This document shows positions 31,450-41,656 of a stretch of DNA of 64,000 nt, piece by piece. The stretch's first letter is position 1, and each line of letters begins with the position of its first letter. The stretch lies in NCBI RefSeq assembly GCF_023639785.1, contig NZ_CP098325.1:806001-870000 (forward strand). Reading direction: 5' to 3'. This DNA is from Leclercia adecarboxylata. GTDB taxonomy: Bacteria; Pseudomonadota; Gammaproteobacteria; Enterobacterales; Enterobacteriaceae. The notes under the pieces were generated by a model, which did no database searches, was not told where the DNA came from, and saw only the letters and a program-made list of their open reading frames with translations. Position numbers and translations under genes: made by a program.

Positions 31450-32208
31450 ATGTTGTCTGCGAACCAACCAATAAGCGAAAACTTGCCAGCTCATGGCTGT
31501 CGTCATGTAGCAATCATCATGGATGGCAATGGCCGCTGGGCGAAAAGACAAGGGAAGATCCGAGCCTTTGGGCATAAAGCTGGGGCGAAATCTGTGCGCC
31601 GCGCTGTTTCTTTTGCCGCCAATAACGGCATTGACGCGTTAACGCTCTATGCTTTCAGCAGTGAAAACTGGAATCGACCTGCGCAGGAAGTTAGCGCGTT
31701 GATGGAATTGTTCGTGTGGGCGCTCGACAGCGAAGTAAAAAGCCTGCACCGCCACAACGTTCGCCTGCGCATTATCGGTGATACCAGTCGTTTTAACTCA
31801 CGTCTGCAGGAACGCATTCGTAAAGCGGAAGCATTAACCGGGCAAAACACCGGCTTAACGCTCAATATCGCGGCGAATTATGGCGGACGTTGGGATATTG
31901 TCCAGGGTGTGCGGCAGTTGGCTGAACAGGTTCAGGAAGGGCTCATAAGGCCGGACCAGATTGATGAAGAGGCGCTGAACAAGCAAATCTGCATGAGTGA
32001 ACTGACACCCGTGGATTTAGTAATTAGGACAGGGGGAGAACATCGCATCAGTAACTTTTTGCTGTGGCAAATTGCCTATGCCGAACTTTACTTTACAGAT
32101 GTTCTTTGGCCCGATTTTGATGAACAAGACTTTGAAGGTGCGCTGCATGCCTTTGCCAATCGAGAGCGTCGTTTCGGTGGTACCGAGCCTGGTGGCGACA
32201 ACGCCTGA
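31450..32208 (+). CDS. uppS: Undecaprenyl pyrophosphate synthase
   Basis: Cis-prenyltransferase that extends farnesyl-PP to the C55 carrier lipid used for peptidoglycan, O-antigen and other surface polymers. Also called ispU. 252 residues, one less than E. coli because the second start Met is absent. The catalytic Asp25 is in AIIMDGNGRWAKRQGK, followed by the SSENWNRP loop, RIIGD, and the IPP-binding RTGGEHRISNFLLWQ near 195. First gene of the uppS-cdsA-rseP-bamA-skp-lpx run. Confidence 0.97.
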   Translation: MLSANQPISENLPAHGCRHVAIIMDGNGRWAKRQGKIRAFGHKAGAKSVRRAVSFAANNGIDALTLYAFSSENWNRPAQEVSALMELFVWALDSEVKSLHRHNVRLRIIGDTSRFNSRLQERIRKAEALTGQNTGLTLNIAANYGGRWDIVQGVRQLAEQVQEGLIRPDQIDEEALNKQICMSELTPVDLVIRTGGEHRISNFLLWQIAYAELYFTDVLWPDFDEQDFEGALHAFANRERRFGGTEPGGDNA

Positions 32209-32220
32209 TGGGGGTAGCTT

Positions 32221-33078
32221 TTGCTGAAGTATCGCCTGATTTCTGCGTTTGTTTTAATACCCGTTGTCATCGCGGCGCTGTTTTTACTGCCTCCGGTGGG
32301 ATTCGCTATTGTCACACTGGTCGTTTGCATGCTGGCAGCGTGGGAATGGGGGCAGCTTAGCGGCTTTACCTCGCGTTCCCAGCGGGTATGGCTGGCGGTG
32401 CTGTGCGGCCTGATGCTGGCGCTGATGCTCTTTATGCTGCCAGAGTACCATCACAATATTCATCAGCCGATCATTGCGGGTTCGCTCTGGCTTTCGCTGG
32501 GATGGTGGCTGGCAGCATTGCTGCTGGTGCTATTCTATCCGGGCTCAGCCTCGCTGTGGCGTAACTCTAAAGTGTTGCGCCTCTGCTTTGGGCTGTTCAC
32601 CATCGTTCCTTTCTTCTGGGGAATGCTTGCCCTCCGTACCTGGCACTACGACGACAATCCTTACAGCGGCGCGTTATGGCTGCTCTATGTCATGATTCTC
32701 GTCTGGGGGGCTGACTCTGGCGCCTATATGTTTGGTAAACTGTTTGGCAAACATAAACTGGCTCCGAAGGTCTCCCCGGGAAAAACCTGGCAGGGCTTTA
32801 TCGGCGGTCTGTTTACGGCGGCGATTATCTCATGGGGTTACGGCGTATGGGCCAACCTTGAAGTCGCACCGGCAACGTTACTGGTCTGTTCAATCGTTGC
32901 AGCGCTGGCTTCCGTGCTGGGTGATTTGACCGAGAGTATGTTTAAGCGTGAAGCAGGGATCAAAGACAGTGGCAATCTCATTCCAGGGCACGGCGGTATC
33001 CTGGATCGCATAGACAGCCTGACGGCGGCAGTACCCGTGTTTGCCTGCCTGTTTTTGCTGGTGTTTGGGACGATTTAA
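32221..33078 (+). CDS. cdsA: Phosphatidate cytidylyltransferase
   Basis: Integral membrane enzyme making CDP-diacylglycerol from phosphatidate and CTP, the branch point for all phospholipids. 285 residues, about eight membrane helices. The CDS signature is intact near 225-255 ([29 protein letters not shown]). The start is TTG at 32221, 12 bases after the uppS stop and preceded by GGGGGT; the protein then opens [16 protein letters not shown] as in E. coli. TTG initiation may keep expression modest. Confidence 0.95.
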   Translation: MLKYRLISAFVLIPVVIAALFLLPPVGFAIVTLVVCMLAAWEWGQLSGFTSRSQRVWLAVLCGLMLALMLFMLPEYHHNIHQPIIAGSLWLSLGWWLAALLLVLFYPGSASLWRNSKVLRLCFGLFTIVPFFWGMLALRTWHYDDNPYSGALWLLYVMILVWGADSGAYMFGKLFGKHKLAPKVSPGKTWQGFIGGLFTAAIISWGYGVWANLEVAPATLLVCSIVAALASVLGDLTESMFKREAGIKDSGNLIPGHGGILDRIDSLTAAVPVFACLFLLVFGTI

Positions 33079-33089
33079 CGGAAGGTTTT

Positions 33090-34442
33090 ATGCTTAGCAT
33101 TCTCTGGAATCTGGCGGCGTTCATTGTTGCACTGGGTGTACTTATCACGGTGCATGAATTTGGCCATTTCTGGGTTGCTCGGCGCTGTGGCGTACGTGTT
33201 GAGCGCTTTTCCATTGGCTTTGGTAAAGCGCTCTGGCGTCGTAACGACCGCCACGGCACAGAATTTGTTATTGCCCTCATCCCCCTGGGCGGCTACGTCA
33301 AAATGCTGGATGAACGCGTAGAGCCGGTTGCGCCTGAAATTCGCCACTACGCGTTCAACAACAAAACGGTTGGCCAGCGCGCCGCTATTATTGCTGCCGG
33401 TCCGGTTGCAAACTTCATTTTCGCCATCTTTGCTTACTGGCTGGTGTTTATCATCGGTGTCCCTGGTGTTCGTCCGGTTGTTGGTGAAATAACGCCCAAC
33501 TCCATCGCGGCGAGCGCGCAAATTAATCCGGGCATGGAACTTAAAGCAATTGATGGCATCGAAACCCCTGATTGGGATGCCGTTCGGTTACAACTGGTTG
33601 CCAAAATTGGCGATGAGAAGACGACCGTCAGCGTATCTCCTTTCGGTTCTGACCAGCGTCAGAACAAAATTCTGGACTTACGCCACTGGACGTTTGAGCC
33701 GGATAAAGAAGATCCCGTTGCGGCATTAGGCATTCGGCCGCGTAGCGCACAGATTGAACCGGTGCTCGCAGAAGTCCAGACTAATTCAGCGGCGCGTAAA
33801 GCAGGTTTGCAAGCGGGCGACAGGATCGTTAAAGTCGATGGTCAGCCTTTAACGCAATGGATGACCTTTGTTACTCTGGTGCGCGATAATCCAGGTACGC
33901 CACTGGCGCTGGAGATAGAAAGGCAGGGGAGTCCGCTCTCCTTTACGTTGATTCCGGATACCAAGCCGGGTGGCGGTAAGGCTGAAGGGTTCGCAGGCGT
34001 GGTGCCAAAAGTGATCCCGCTGCCTGATGAGTACAAGACAATACGCCAGTATGGGCCGTTCAGCGCCATCCTTGAAGCCACGGATAAAACATGGCAACTG
34101 ATGAAGCTGACCGTGCAGATGCTGGGAAAATTGATTACCGGTGATGTAAAACTGAACAACCTCAGTGGGCCGATCTCGATCGCTCAGGGGGCTGGGATGT
34201 CAGCAGAGTTCGGGGTGATTTACTATCTGATGTTTCTTGCGCTCATTAGCGTGAACCTCGGAATAATCAACCTGTTCCCACTTCCCGTTTTAGACGGGGG
34301 CCATCTGCTGTTTTTAGCGATTGAGAAGCTAAAAGGCGGGCCGGTATCCGAGCGAGTTCAAGACTTTAGTTATCGCATTGGTTCGATTTTACTGGTGCTG
34401 TTAATGGGGCTTGCACTTTTCAATGATTTCTCTCGGTTGTAA
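33090..34442 (+). CDS. rseP: Site-2 protease RseP
   Basis: Inner-membrane zinc metalloprotease that cuts the anti-sigma factor RseA after DegS, releasing sigma-E, and also removes leftover signal peptides. 450 residues. The zinc motif HEFGH is at 22-26 in the first membrane helix, two periplasmic PDZ domains lie at about 125-310, and the second active-site motif is [12 protein letters not shown] near 394-405. It works with the sigma-E target degP, also in this window. 11-base gap after cdsA. Confidence 0.97.
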   Translation: MLSILWNLAAFIVALGVLITVHEFGHFWVARRCGVRVERFSIGFGKALWRRNDRHGTEFVIALIPLGGYVKMLDERVEPVAPEIRHYAFNNKTVGQRAAIIAAGPVANFIFAIFAYWLVFIIGVPGVRPVVGEITPNSIAASAQINPGMELKAIDGIETPDWDAVRLQLVAKIGDEKTTVSVSPFGSDQRQNKILDLRHWTFEPDKEDPVAALGIRPRSAQIEPVLAEVQTNSAARKAGLQAGDRIVKVDGQPLTQWMTFVTLVRDNPGTPLALEIERQGSPLSFTLIPDTKPGGGKAEGFAGVVPKVIPLPDEYKTIRQYGPFSAILEATDKTWQLMKLTVQMLGKLITGDVKLNNLSGPISIAQGAGMSAEFGVIYYLMFLALISVNLGIINLFPLPVLDGGHLLFLAIEKLKGGPVSERVQDFSYRIGSILLVLLMGLALFNDFSRL

Positions 34443-34471
34443 GAGAGTGTTAGGAAGAACGCATAATAACG

Positions 34472-36889
34472 ATGGCGATGAAAAAGTTGCTCATAGCGTC
34501 GCTGCTGTTTAGCAGCGCGACCGTATACGGTGCTGACGGGTTCGTAGTGAAAGATATTCATTTCGAAGGCCTTCAGCGAGTCGCCGTTGGTGCGGCCCTC
34601 CTCAGTATGCCAGTGCGCCCAGGCGACACGGTTAATGATGAAGACATTAGTAATACCATCCGCGCCCTGTTTGCCACCGGCAACTTCGAGGACGTTCGCG
34701 TTCTGCGCGATGGTGATACGCTCCTGGTTCAGGTGAAAGAGCGTCCGACAATTGCCAGCATCACCTTCTCCGGCAACAAGTCGGTGAAAGACGATATGCT
34801 CAAGCAGAACCTTGAGGCCTCTGGCGTCCGTGTCGGCGAATCCCTGGACCGCACCACCCTGTCTGATATTGAGAAAGGGCTGGAAGATTTCTACTACAGC
34901 GTCGGTAAATACAGCGCGAGCGTAAAAGCGGTCGTGACGCCACTGCCGCGTAACCGTGTCGATCTGAAACTGGTCTTCCAGGAAGGTGTTTCCGCGAAGA
35001 TCCAGCAGATCAACATCGTGGGTAACCATGCGTTCAGCACCGACGAACTGATCTCTACTTTCCAGCTGCGTGACGAAGTGCCGTGGTGGAACGTGGTGGG
35101 TGACCGTAAATACCAGAAACAGAAACTGGCGGGCGATCTCGAAACCCTGCGCAGCTACTATCTGGATCGTGGTTACGCCCGTTTCAACATCGACTCGACT
35201 CAGGTCAGCCTGACGCCGGACAAGAAGGGTATCTACATCACGGTTAACATTACCGAAGGCGATCAGTACAAGCTTTCTGGTGTTGAAGTGAGTGGCAACC
35301 TGGCAGGTCATTCTGCTGAGATCGAAAGCCTGACCAAACTGCAGCCGGGTGAACTCTATAGCGGTTCGAAAGTCACCAAAATGGAAGACGGCATTAAAAA
35401 GCTGCTCGGCCGTTATGGTTATGCCTACCCGCGCGTCCAGACCCAGCCTGAAATCAACGATACGGATAAGACCGTTAAGCTCCACGTTAACGTTGATGCG
35501 GGCAACCGTTTCTACGTGCGTAAAATTCGCTTCGAGGGTAACGATACCTCCAAAGATTCCGTACTGCGCCGCGAAATGCGCCAGATGGAAGGGGCCTGGC
35601 TGGGCAGCGACCTGGTCGATCAGGGTAAAGAGCGTCTGAACCGTCTGGGCTACTTCGAAACCGTCGATACCGACACCCAGCGTGTTCCAGGTAAACCGGA
35701 TCAGGTCGATGTTGTTTACAAGGTTAAAGAGCGTAACACCGGTAGCTTTAACTTTGGTGTCGGTTACGGCACAGAGAGTGGCGTAAGCTTCCAGGTTGGC
35801 GTACAGCAGGATAACTGGTTAGGTACCGGCTACTCTGTTGGTATCAACGGTACCAAGAACGACTACCAGACTTACTCTGAGCTCTCCTTAACTAACCCTT
35901 ACTTCACCGTAGATGGTGTCAGTCTGGGCGGTCGTATTTTCTATAACGACTTTAAAGCAGATGATGCGGACCTCTCTTCCTATACCAACAAAAGTTATGG
36001 TTTAGACGGTACGCTCGGCTTCCCGATCAACGAATACAACACCCTGCGTGCGGGCTTAGGTTACGTGCATAACGACCTGTCCAACATGCAACCTCAGGTG
36101 GCGATGTGGCGTTATCTGGACTCTATCGGTCAGTCTGCCAGCACCTCCGGGGACGACAACGGCTTTGCCGCAGATGACTTCACCTTCAACTATGGCTGGA
36201 CGTACAACCGTCTTGACCGTGGTTTCTTCCCGACCGAAGGTTCTCGCGTCAACCTGAACGGTAAAGTGACCATTCCGGGCTCTGATAACGAGTTCTACAA
36301 GGTTACCCTGGATACCGCCTCCTACTTCCCGATCGATGACGATCATAAATGGGTTGTTCTGGGTCGTACGCGTTGGGGTTATGGTGATGGTTTAGGTGGC
36401 AAAGAGCTGCCGTTCTATGAGAACTTCTACGCCGGTGGTTCCAGCACCGTACGTGGCTTCCAGTCCAATAACATTGGTCCGAAAGCAGCCTACTACGGCG
36501 GCAACGACGAGGATAACTGCGATAAGGCGTCTTCTAGCGAAGTATGTAGCTCTGATGATGCTGTAGGCGGTAACGCCATGGCTGTCGCCAGCCTGGAGTT
36601 TATTACCCCTACGCCGTTTATCAGCGATAAGTATGCCAATTCCGTACGTACCTCGTTCTTCCTGGATGCAGGTACCGTATGGGATACTAACTGGCAGAAT
36701 ACGGCTGAAACGAGAGCTGCAGGCATTCCGGACTACAGCGATCCAGGCAATATTCGTATGTCTGCCGGTCTCGCACTACAATGGATGTCACCGCTGGGGC
36801 CGTTGGTCTTCTCCTACGCCCAGCCGTTTAAGAAATACGAGGGAGACAAAGCGGAGCAGTTCCAGTTTAACATTGGTAAAACCTGGTAA
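34472..36889 (+). CDS. bamA: Outer-membrane protein assembly factor BamA
   Basis: Essential Omp85 core of the BAM complex that folds barrel proteins into the outer membrane. A 20-residue signal peptide (ending TVYG/ADGF) is followed by five POTRA domains (about 24-420) and a 16-strand barrel ending in Trp. The conserved loop-6 motif VRGF is present, as is the loop-6 cysteine pair in [16 protein letters not shown]. 805 residues against 810 in E. coli, with differences confined to surface loops. 29 bases after rseP. Confidence 0.97.
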   Translation: MAMKKLLIASLLFSSATVYGADGFVVKDIHFEGLQRVAVGAALLSMPVRPGDTVNDEDISNTIRALFATGNFEDVRVLRDGDTLLVQVKERPTIASITFSGNKSVKDDMLKQNLEASGVRVGESLDRTTLSDIEKGLEDFYYSVGKYSASVKAVVTPLPRNRVDLKLVFQEGVSAKIQQINIVGNHAFSTDELISTFQLRDEVPWWNVVGDRKYQKQKLAGDLETLRSYYLDRGYARFNIDSTQVSLTPDKKGIYITVNITEGDQYKLSGVEVSGNLAGHSAEIESLTKLQPGELYSGSKVTKMEDGIKKLLGRYGYAYPRVQTQPEINDTDKTVKLHVNVDAGNRFYVRKIRFEGNDTSKDSVLRREMRQMEGAWLGSDLVDQGKERLNRLGYFETVDTDTQRVPGKPDQVDVVYKVKERNTGSFNFGVGYGTESGVSFQVGVQQDNWLGTGYSVGINGTKNDYQTYSELSLTNPYFTVDGVSLGGRIFYNDFKADDADLSSYTNKSYGLDGTLGFPINEYNTLRAGLGYVHNDLSNMQPQVAMWRYLDSIGQSASTSGDDNGFAADDFTFNYGWTYNRLDRGFFPTEGSRVNLNGKVTIPGSDNEFYKVTLDTASYFPIDDDHKWVVLGRTRWGYGDGLGGKELPFYENFYAGGSSTVRGFQSNNIGPKAAYYGGNDEDNCDKASSSEVCSSDDAVGGNAMAVASLEFITPTPFISDKYANSVRTSFFLDAGTVWDTNWQNTAETRAAGIPDYSDPGNIRMSAGLALQWMSPLGPLVFSYAQPFKKYEGDKAEQFQFNIGKTW

Positions 36890-36934
36890 TTGTCCGTTGC
36901 AATGGAATGCGTTGGCAGTGTAGCGCTGACAACT

Positions 36935-36984
36935 GGCGATCGCAGGATCGCCTTGCCACGCAAAGAACGGTGCCTTCGGGTACC
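36935..36984 (+). other. Two mRNA hairpins between bamA and skp
   Basis: GGCGATC/GATCGCC (36935-36941, 36946-36952) and a UUCG-tetraloop hairpin GGTGCC-TTCG-GGTACC (36969-36984) follow one another. The second lies just before the skp ribosome site. Neither has a T-run, so they more likely stabilise or segment the bamA-skp mRNA than terminate it. Confidence 0.55.
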
Positions 36985-37007
36985 AATGGGATGGTAAGGA
37001 GTTAATT

Positions 37008-37502
37008 GTGAAAAAGTGGTTATTAGCTGCAGGTCTCGGTTTAGCGATGGCAACCTCTGCTCAGGCAGCAGACAAAATTGCAATCGTCAATATGGGTAAC
37101 TTGTTCCAGCAGGTTGCGCAGAAAACCGGTGTTTCTGCCAAGCTGGAAGGCGAGTTCAAAAGCCGTGCAAGCGAACTGCAGGGTATGGAAAACGATCTGC
37201 AATCCAAAATGCAGCGTCTGCAGCGCGATGGTTCTACCATGAAAGCGAGCGACCGCAGCAAGCTGGAAAAAGACGTAATGGCTCAGCGTCAGACTTTCTC
37301 TCAGAAAGCGCAAGCTTTTGAGCAGGATCGTCAGCGTCGTTCTAACGAAGAACGCGGCAAGCTGGTTACCCGTATCCAGTCCGCTGTGAAAGCTGTTGCT
37401 GCCGATCAGAGCATCGATCTGGTTGTTGATGCCAATGCCGTTGCATTCAACAGCAGCGATGTTAAAGACATCACCGCTGATGTCCTGAAACAGGTTAAAT
37501 AA
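37008..37502 (+). CDS. skp: Periplasmic chaperone Skp (OmpH)
   Basis: Trimeric chaperone that holds unfolded outer-membrane proteins in its coiled-coil tentacles during transit to BamA. A 20-residue signal peptide (ending TSAQA/ADK) is followed by a small beta domain and long charged heptad helices (about 45-125, rich in K, Q, R, E). 164 residues against 161 in E. coli. The start is GTG at 37008, preceded by TAAGGA at 7 bases. Sits between bamA and lpxD, as in most enterics. Confidence 0.96.
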   Translation: MKKWLLAAGLGLAMATSAQAADKIAIVNMGNLFQQVAQKTGVSAKLEGEFKSRASELQGMENDLQSKMQRLQRDGSTMKASDRSKLEKDVMAQRQTFSQKAQAFEQDRQRRSNEERGKLVTRIQSAVKAVAADQSIDLVVDANAVAFNSSDVKDITADVLKQVK

Positions 37503-37505
37503 GTA

Positions 37506-38531
37506 ATGCCTTCAATTCGACTCGCTGATTTAGCTCAGCAGTTGGATGCAGAATTACACGGTGATGGCGATATCGTCATCACCGCTGTTGCGTCCATGCA
37601 ATCTGCTAAAGCAGGCAATATCACCTTCATGGTAAGCCCTAAGTACCGTGAACATCTGGCGCTTTGCCAGGCGTCTGCTGTCGTCATGACGCAGGACGAT
37701 TTGCCGTTTGCCGCAGGTGCTGCGCTGGTAGTGAAGAACCCCTACCTGACGTATGCCCGTATGGCACAAATTCTGGATACCACGCCGCAGCCGGCGCAAA
37801 ACATCGCACCCAGTGCGGTGATTGACCCGACGGCGAAGCTGGGTAGCAACGTATCAATTGGTGCAAATGCGGTTATCGAATCAGACGTGGTGCTGGGCGA
37901 TAACGTGGTCATTGGCGCCGGTTGCTTCGTAGGTAAAAAAACAAAAATTGGTGCAGGCTCTCGCCTGTGGGCCAATGTTTCCGTTTATCACGAGATCGAC
38001 ATCGGCGAAAACTGCCTGATCCAGTCCAGTACCGTTATCGGTTCGGATGGTTTCGGTTATGCCAACGATCGTGGTAACTGGGTTAAGATCCCGCAACTTG
38101 GCCGGGTGATCATCGGCGATCGCGTCGAAATCGGCGCCTGCACGACAATTGACCGTGGTGCGCTTGATGACACGATTATCGGTAATGGTGTTATCATCGA
38201 TAACCAGTGCCAGATTGCACATAACGTTGTGATTGGCGACAATACCGCGGTTGCCGGTGGCGTTATTATGGCAGGCAGCCTGAAGATTGGCCGTTACTGT
38301 ATGATTGGCGGTGCCAGCGTAATTAACGGGCATATGGAAATATGCGACAAGGTCACGGTCACCGGTATGGGGATGGTTATGCGTCCTATCACCGAGCCGG
38401 GCGTTTACTCCTCAGGTATTCCATTGCAGCCTAACAAGGTGTGGCGTAAAACTGCCGCCCTGGTGATGAATATTGATGATATGAGTAAGCGCCTCAAGGC
38501 CATTGAGCGCAAAATCGATCAACAAGACTAA
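37506..38531 (+). CDS. lpxD: UDP-3-O-acylglucosamine N-acyltransferase
   Basis: Third enzyme of lipid A synthesis: adds 3-hydroxymyristate from acyl-ACP to the 2-amino group of UDP-3-O-acyl-GlcN. 341 residues, as in E. coli. An N-terminal uridine-binding domain (about 1-100) is followed by a left-handed beta-helix of hexapeptide repeats ([22 protein letters not shown]...), a catalytic His in [11 protein letters not shown] (about 239), and a C-terminal helix. Starts 3 bases after the skp stop. Confidence 0.97.
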   Translation: MPSIRLADLAQQLDAELHGDGDIVITAVASMQSAKAGNITFMVSPKYREHLALCQASAVVMTQDDLPFAAGAALVVKNPYLTYARMAQILDTTPQPAQNIAPSAVIDPTAKLGSNVSIGANAVIESDVVLGDNVVIGAGCFVGKKTKIGAGSRLWANVSVYHEIDIGENCLIQSSTVIGSDGFGYANDRGNWVKIPQLGRVIIGDRVEIGACTTIDRGALDDTIIGNGVIIDNQCQIAHNVVIGDNTAVAGGVIMAGSLKIGRYCMIGGASVINGHMEICDKVTVTGMGMVMRPITEPGVYSSGIPLQPNKVWRKTAALVMNIDDMSKRLKAIERKIDQQD

Positions 38532-38558
38532 GCGTTCACCCGTTTAACGCACACTTCC

Positions 38559-38592
38559 CGGCCTGTCGGCTTTCTTATAAACCGGCAGGCCG
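38559..38592 (+). terminator. Stable hairpin between lpxD and fabZ
   Basis: An 11-base stem (38559-38569 pairing with 38582-38592, one G-U pair) follows lpxD by about 27 bases. The sequence after it (TGTTATTATTG) is T-rich but broken, so read-through into fabZ is likely. Confidence 0.5.
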
Positions 38593-38633
38593 TGTTATTA
38601 TTGCCATTCAGATATTTTGACAGGAAGAGTATT

Positions 38634-39089
38634 TTGACTACTGACACTCATACTCTGCATATTGAAGAGATTTTAGAACTTCTGCCGCACCGCTACCCGT
38701 TTTTGCTGGTAGACCGTGTGCTGGATTTTGAAGAAGGTCGTTTTCTGCGCGCAGTGAAAAATGTTTCTGTAAACGAGCCATTCTTCCAGGGGCACTTCCC
38801 TGGGAAGCCTATCTTCCCGGGCGTATTGATCCTGGAAGCGATGGCTCAGGCTACCGGTATTCTGGCGTTTAAAAGCGTTGGTAAACTGGAGCCGGGTGAG
38901 CTGTATTACTTCGCAGGTATCGACGAAGCGCGCTTCAAGCGCCCGGTCGTGCCTGGTGATCAGATGATCATGGAAGTGACTTTTGAAAAAACGCGTCGCG
39001 GCCTGACTCGCTTCAAAGGCGTAGCTCTGGTTGACGGCAAAGTTGTTTGCGAAGCTACCATGATGTGTGCGCGTAGCCGGGAGGCCTGA
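38634..39089 (+). CDS. fabZ: 3-hydroxyacyl-[acyl-carrier-protein] dehydratase FabZ
   Basis: Hot-dog-fold dehydratase of type II fatty acid elongation, competing with LpxA for 3-hydroxymyristoyl-ACP and so balancing phospholipid and lipid A synthesis. Catalytic His54 ([13 protein letters not shown]) and Glu68 (LILEAMAQ) are present. The start is TTG at 38634, giving 151 residues as in E. coli with AGGAAGAG upstream. An in-frame ATG at 38592 would start inside the lpxD hairpin. Three bases separate it from lpxA. Confidence 0.96.
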   Translation: MTTDTHTLHIEEILELLPHRYPFLLVDRVLDFEEGRFLRAVKNVSVNEPFFQGHFPGKPIFPGVLILEAMAQATGILAFKSVGKLEPGELYYFAGIDEARFKRPVVPGDQMIMEVTFEKTRRGLTRFKGVALVDGKVVCEATMMCARSREA

Positions 39090-39092
39090 TAC

Positions 39093-39881
39093 GTGATTGA
39101 TAAAACCGCCTTTATTCATCCAACCGCCATTGTGGAAGAGGGCGCCGTTATTGGTGCTAACGTCCACATTGGTCCATTTTGTATTGTTGGACCCCATGTC
39201 GAAATTGGTGAGGGTACCGTACTGAAATCTCACGTCGTTGTGAATGGTCATACGACCATTGGCCGCGACAACGTGATCTATCAGTTCGCCTCCATCGGTG
39301 AAGTTAACCAGGATCTGAAATATGCTGGCGAACCAACCCGTGTGGAAATTGGCGATCGTAACCGCATTCGCGAAAGCGTCACCATTCATCGTGGCACAGT
39401 ACAGGGTGGTGAGTTGACGAAGGTGGGCAGCGATAACCTGTTTATGGTCAACGCGCATATCGCGCATGACTGTACCGTTGGTAACCGCTGTATTCTCGCC
39501 AACAATGCAACGTTGGCGGGACACGTATCAGTTGACGATCATGCCATCATTGGCGGCATGACCGCAGTCCATCAGTTCTGCATCATTGGTGCGCACGTGA
39601 TGGTCGGCGGCTGCTCCGGCGTGGCGCAGGACGTCCCGCCGTATGTGATTGCGCAGGGCAACCATGCGACGCCGTTTGGCGTTAACATTGAAGGCCTTAA
39701 GCGTCGCGGTTTCAGCCGTGAAGCGATTATGGCAATCCGTAACGCCTACAAACAGTTGTACCGTAATGGTAAAACGCTGGAAGAGGCTAAGCCGGAAATT
39801 GCCGAACTGGCGAAGCAGCATCCTGAGGTGAACGCGTTCGTGGAATTCTTCGCACGCTCAACTCGCGGTCTGATTCGTTAA
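39093..39881 (+). CDS. lpxA: UDP-N-acetylglucosamine acyltransferase
   Basis: First enzyme of lipid A synthesis, transferring 3-hydroxymyristate to the 3-OH of UDP-GlcNAc. 262 residues, as in E. coli. A left-handed beta-helix of hexapeptide repeats carries the catalytic His125 ([12 protein letters not shown]), and a C-terminal helical domain ends [10 protein letters not shown]. Starts with GTG at 39093. Its TAA shares a base with the lpxB ATG. Confidence 0.97.
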   Translation: MIDKTAFIHPTAIVEEGAVIGANVHIGPFCIVGPHVEIGEGTVLKSHVVVNGHTTIGRDNVIYQFASIGEVNQDLKYAGEPTRVEIGDRNRIRESVTIHRGTVQGGELTKVGSDNLFMVNAHIAHDCTVGNRCILANNATLAGHVSVDDHAIIGGMTAVHQFCIIGAHVMVGGCSGVAQDVPPYVIAQGNHATPFGVNIEGLKRRGFSREAIMAIRNAYKQLYRNGKTLEEAKPEIAELAKQHPEVNAFVEFFARSTRGLIR

Positions 39882-41029
39882 TGGTCGATAGTCGCCCGCT
39901 TACGATCGCCCTCGTCGCCGGAGAAACCTCCGGCGATATTCTTGGTGCAGGTCTGATTCGAGCGCTCAAAGCGCGCGTTCCCAACGCGCGCTTTGTCGGC
40001 GTTGCGGGTCCATTGATGCAGGCTGAAGGTTGTGAAGCCTGGTATGAAATGGAAGAGCTGGCGGTGATGGGCATCGTTGAGGTGCTGGGTCGCCTGCGCC
40101 GGTTGCTGCACATTCGCGCCGATCTGACGCGTCGCTTTACCGAGCTTCAGCCCGATGTGTTTGTGGGTATTGATGCACCTGACTTCAACATTACCCTTGA
40201 AGGTAATCTGAAAAAGCAGGGGATCAAAACCATTCACTATGTCAGTCCGTCCGTCTGGGCGTGGCGACAGAAACGCGTTTTCAAAATAGGCAGATCGACG
40301 AATCTGGTCCTGGCCTTCCTGCCTTTCGAAAAAGCGTTTTACGATAAATTCAACGTTCCGTGCCGCTTTATCGGTCATACCATGGCCGATGCCATGCCGC
40401 TTGATCCCGATAAAAATGCCGCACGTGACCAGCTTGGCATCCCACATGACGCTCACTGTCTGGCACTGTTGCCGGGGAGCCGTGGCGCAGAAGTTGAGAT
40501 GCTCAGTGCTGATTTTCTGAAAACCGCGCAGATCTTGCGTCAGACTTACCCTGACCTGGAAGTGGTTGTGCCGCTGGTGAATGCCAAACGCCGGGAGCAG
40601 TTTGAGCGCATTAAAGCCGAGGTGGCCCCCGACCTGCATGTTCATCTGTTAGATGGCAAAGGTCGTGAAGCGATGGTGGCCAGCGATGCCGCTTTACTGG
40701 CATCCGGTACCGCTGCGCTGGAGTGCATGCTGGCGAAATGCCCGATGGTTGTGGGCTATCGTATGAAGCCCTTTACTTTCTGGCTGGCAAAACGGCTGGT
40801 GAAAACGGATTACGTCTCCCTGCCAAACCTGCTTGCCCGGCGCGAGCTGGTGAAAGAGCTGCTGCAGGATGAGTGCGAGCCGCAGGCCTTAGCCGCTGCG
40901 CTGTTGCCGCTGCTGGCTGACGGCAAAACCAGCCACGAAATGCATGACACATTCCGGGAACTGCATCAGCAGATCCGCTGTAATGCCGACGAGCAGGCGG
41001 CTGACGCGGTGCTGGAGTTAGCGAAATGA
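39881..41029 (+). CDS. lpxB: Lipid-A-disaccharide synthase
   Basis: Membrane-associated GT-B glycosyltransferase (GT19) joining lipid X and UDP-diacyl-GlcN into the lipid A disaccharide. 382 residues, as in E. coli. Recognisable blocks are [18 protein letters not shown] (about 11-28), [17 protein letters not shown] (about 118-134) and [13 protein letters not shown] in the nucleotide-binding half. It overlaps lpxA by one base and rnhB by ATGA, indicating tight translational coupling. Confidence 0.97.
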   Translation: MVDSRPLTIALVAGETSGDILGAGLIRALKARVPNARFVGVAGPLMQAEGCEAWYEMEELAVMGIVEVLGRLRRLLHIRADLTRRFTELQPDVFVGIDAPDFNITLEGNLKKQGIKTIHYVSPSVWAWRQKRVFKIGRSTNLVLAFLPFEKAFYDKFNVPCRFIGHTMADAMPLDPDKNAARDQLGIPHDAHCLALLPGSRGAEVEMLSADFLKTAQILRQTYPDLEVVVPLVNAKRREQFERIKAEVAPDLHVHLLDGKGREAMVASDAALLASGTAALECMLAKCPMVVGYRMKPFTFWLAKRLVKTDYVSLPNLLARRELVKELLQDECEPQALAAALLPLLADGKTSHEMHDTFRELHQQIRCNADEQAADAVLELAK

Positions 41030-41622
41030 TGGAATTTGTTTATCCCCACACCCATCTGGTGGCGGGTGTGGATGAGGTCGGACGTGGGCCGCTGGTGGGC
41101 GCGGTGGTGACTGCCGCAGTGATCCTCGATCCTTCCCGGCCGATAATCGGTCTGAATGATTCGAAAAAATTAACCGAAAAGCGCCGCCTGGCGTTATTCG
41201 ATGAAATCAAAGAGAAAGCGCTGTCCTGGAGTTTAGGACGTGCAGAACCGCATGAGATCGACGAGCTGAACATTCTGCATGCCACTATGCTGGCGATGCA
41301 GCGTGCCGTAGCCGGGCTGAGCGTGGTACCAGAGTATGTGCTGATTGACGGTAATCGCTGTCCGGCGCTGCCCATGCCGTCGCTGGCGGTGGTGAAGGGC
41401 GACAGCCGGGTAGCAGAAATCAGTGCCGCCTCGATCGTTGCTAAAGTCACGCGCGATGCCGAAATGGCCGCGCTTGATCTCTCATTTCCCCAGTATGGTT
41501 TTGCCCAGCATAAGGGGTATCCTACCGCTTTCCATCTGGAAAGACTGGCAGAACACGGCGCAACTGAGCACCACCGCCGCAGTTTTGGGCCGGTAAAACG
41601 CGCACTGGGACTGATGTCCTGA
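41026..41622 (+). CDS. rnhB: Ribonuclease HII
   Basis: Removes RNA primers and single ribonucleotides from DNA. 198 residues, as in E. coli. The first active-site pair Asp16-Glu17 is in [13 protein letters not shown], and further acidic residues sit in VLIDGNRCP and [10 protein letters not shown]. The first ATG overlaps the lpxB stop; a second in-frame ATG follows directly at 41029. Its neighbour dnaE shares the DNA-replication theme. Confidence 0.96.
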   Translation: MMEFVYPHTHLVAGVDEVGRGPLVGAVVTAAVILDPSRPIIGLNDSKKLTEKRRLALFDEIKEKALSWSLGRAEPHEIDELNILHATMLAMQRAVAGLSVVPEYVLIDGNRCPALPMPSLAVVKGDSRVAEISAASIVAKVTRDAEMAALDLSFPQYGFAQHKGYPTAFHLERLAEHGATEHHRRSFGPVKRALGLMS

Positions 41623-41656
41623 ATCAAGACGCCAATAAGTAACGCGGAATCTGAAG

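Noticed and set aside
34370..35485. A 371-codon open frame antisense to bamA and the end of rseP
   Set aside because: bamA is unambiguous here. The antisense product resembles no family and overlaps two essential genes.
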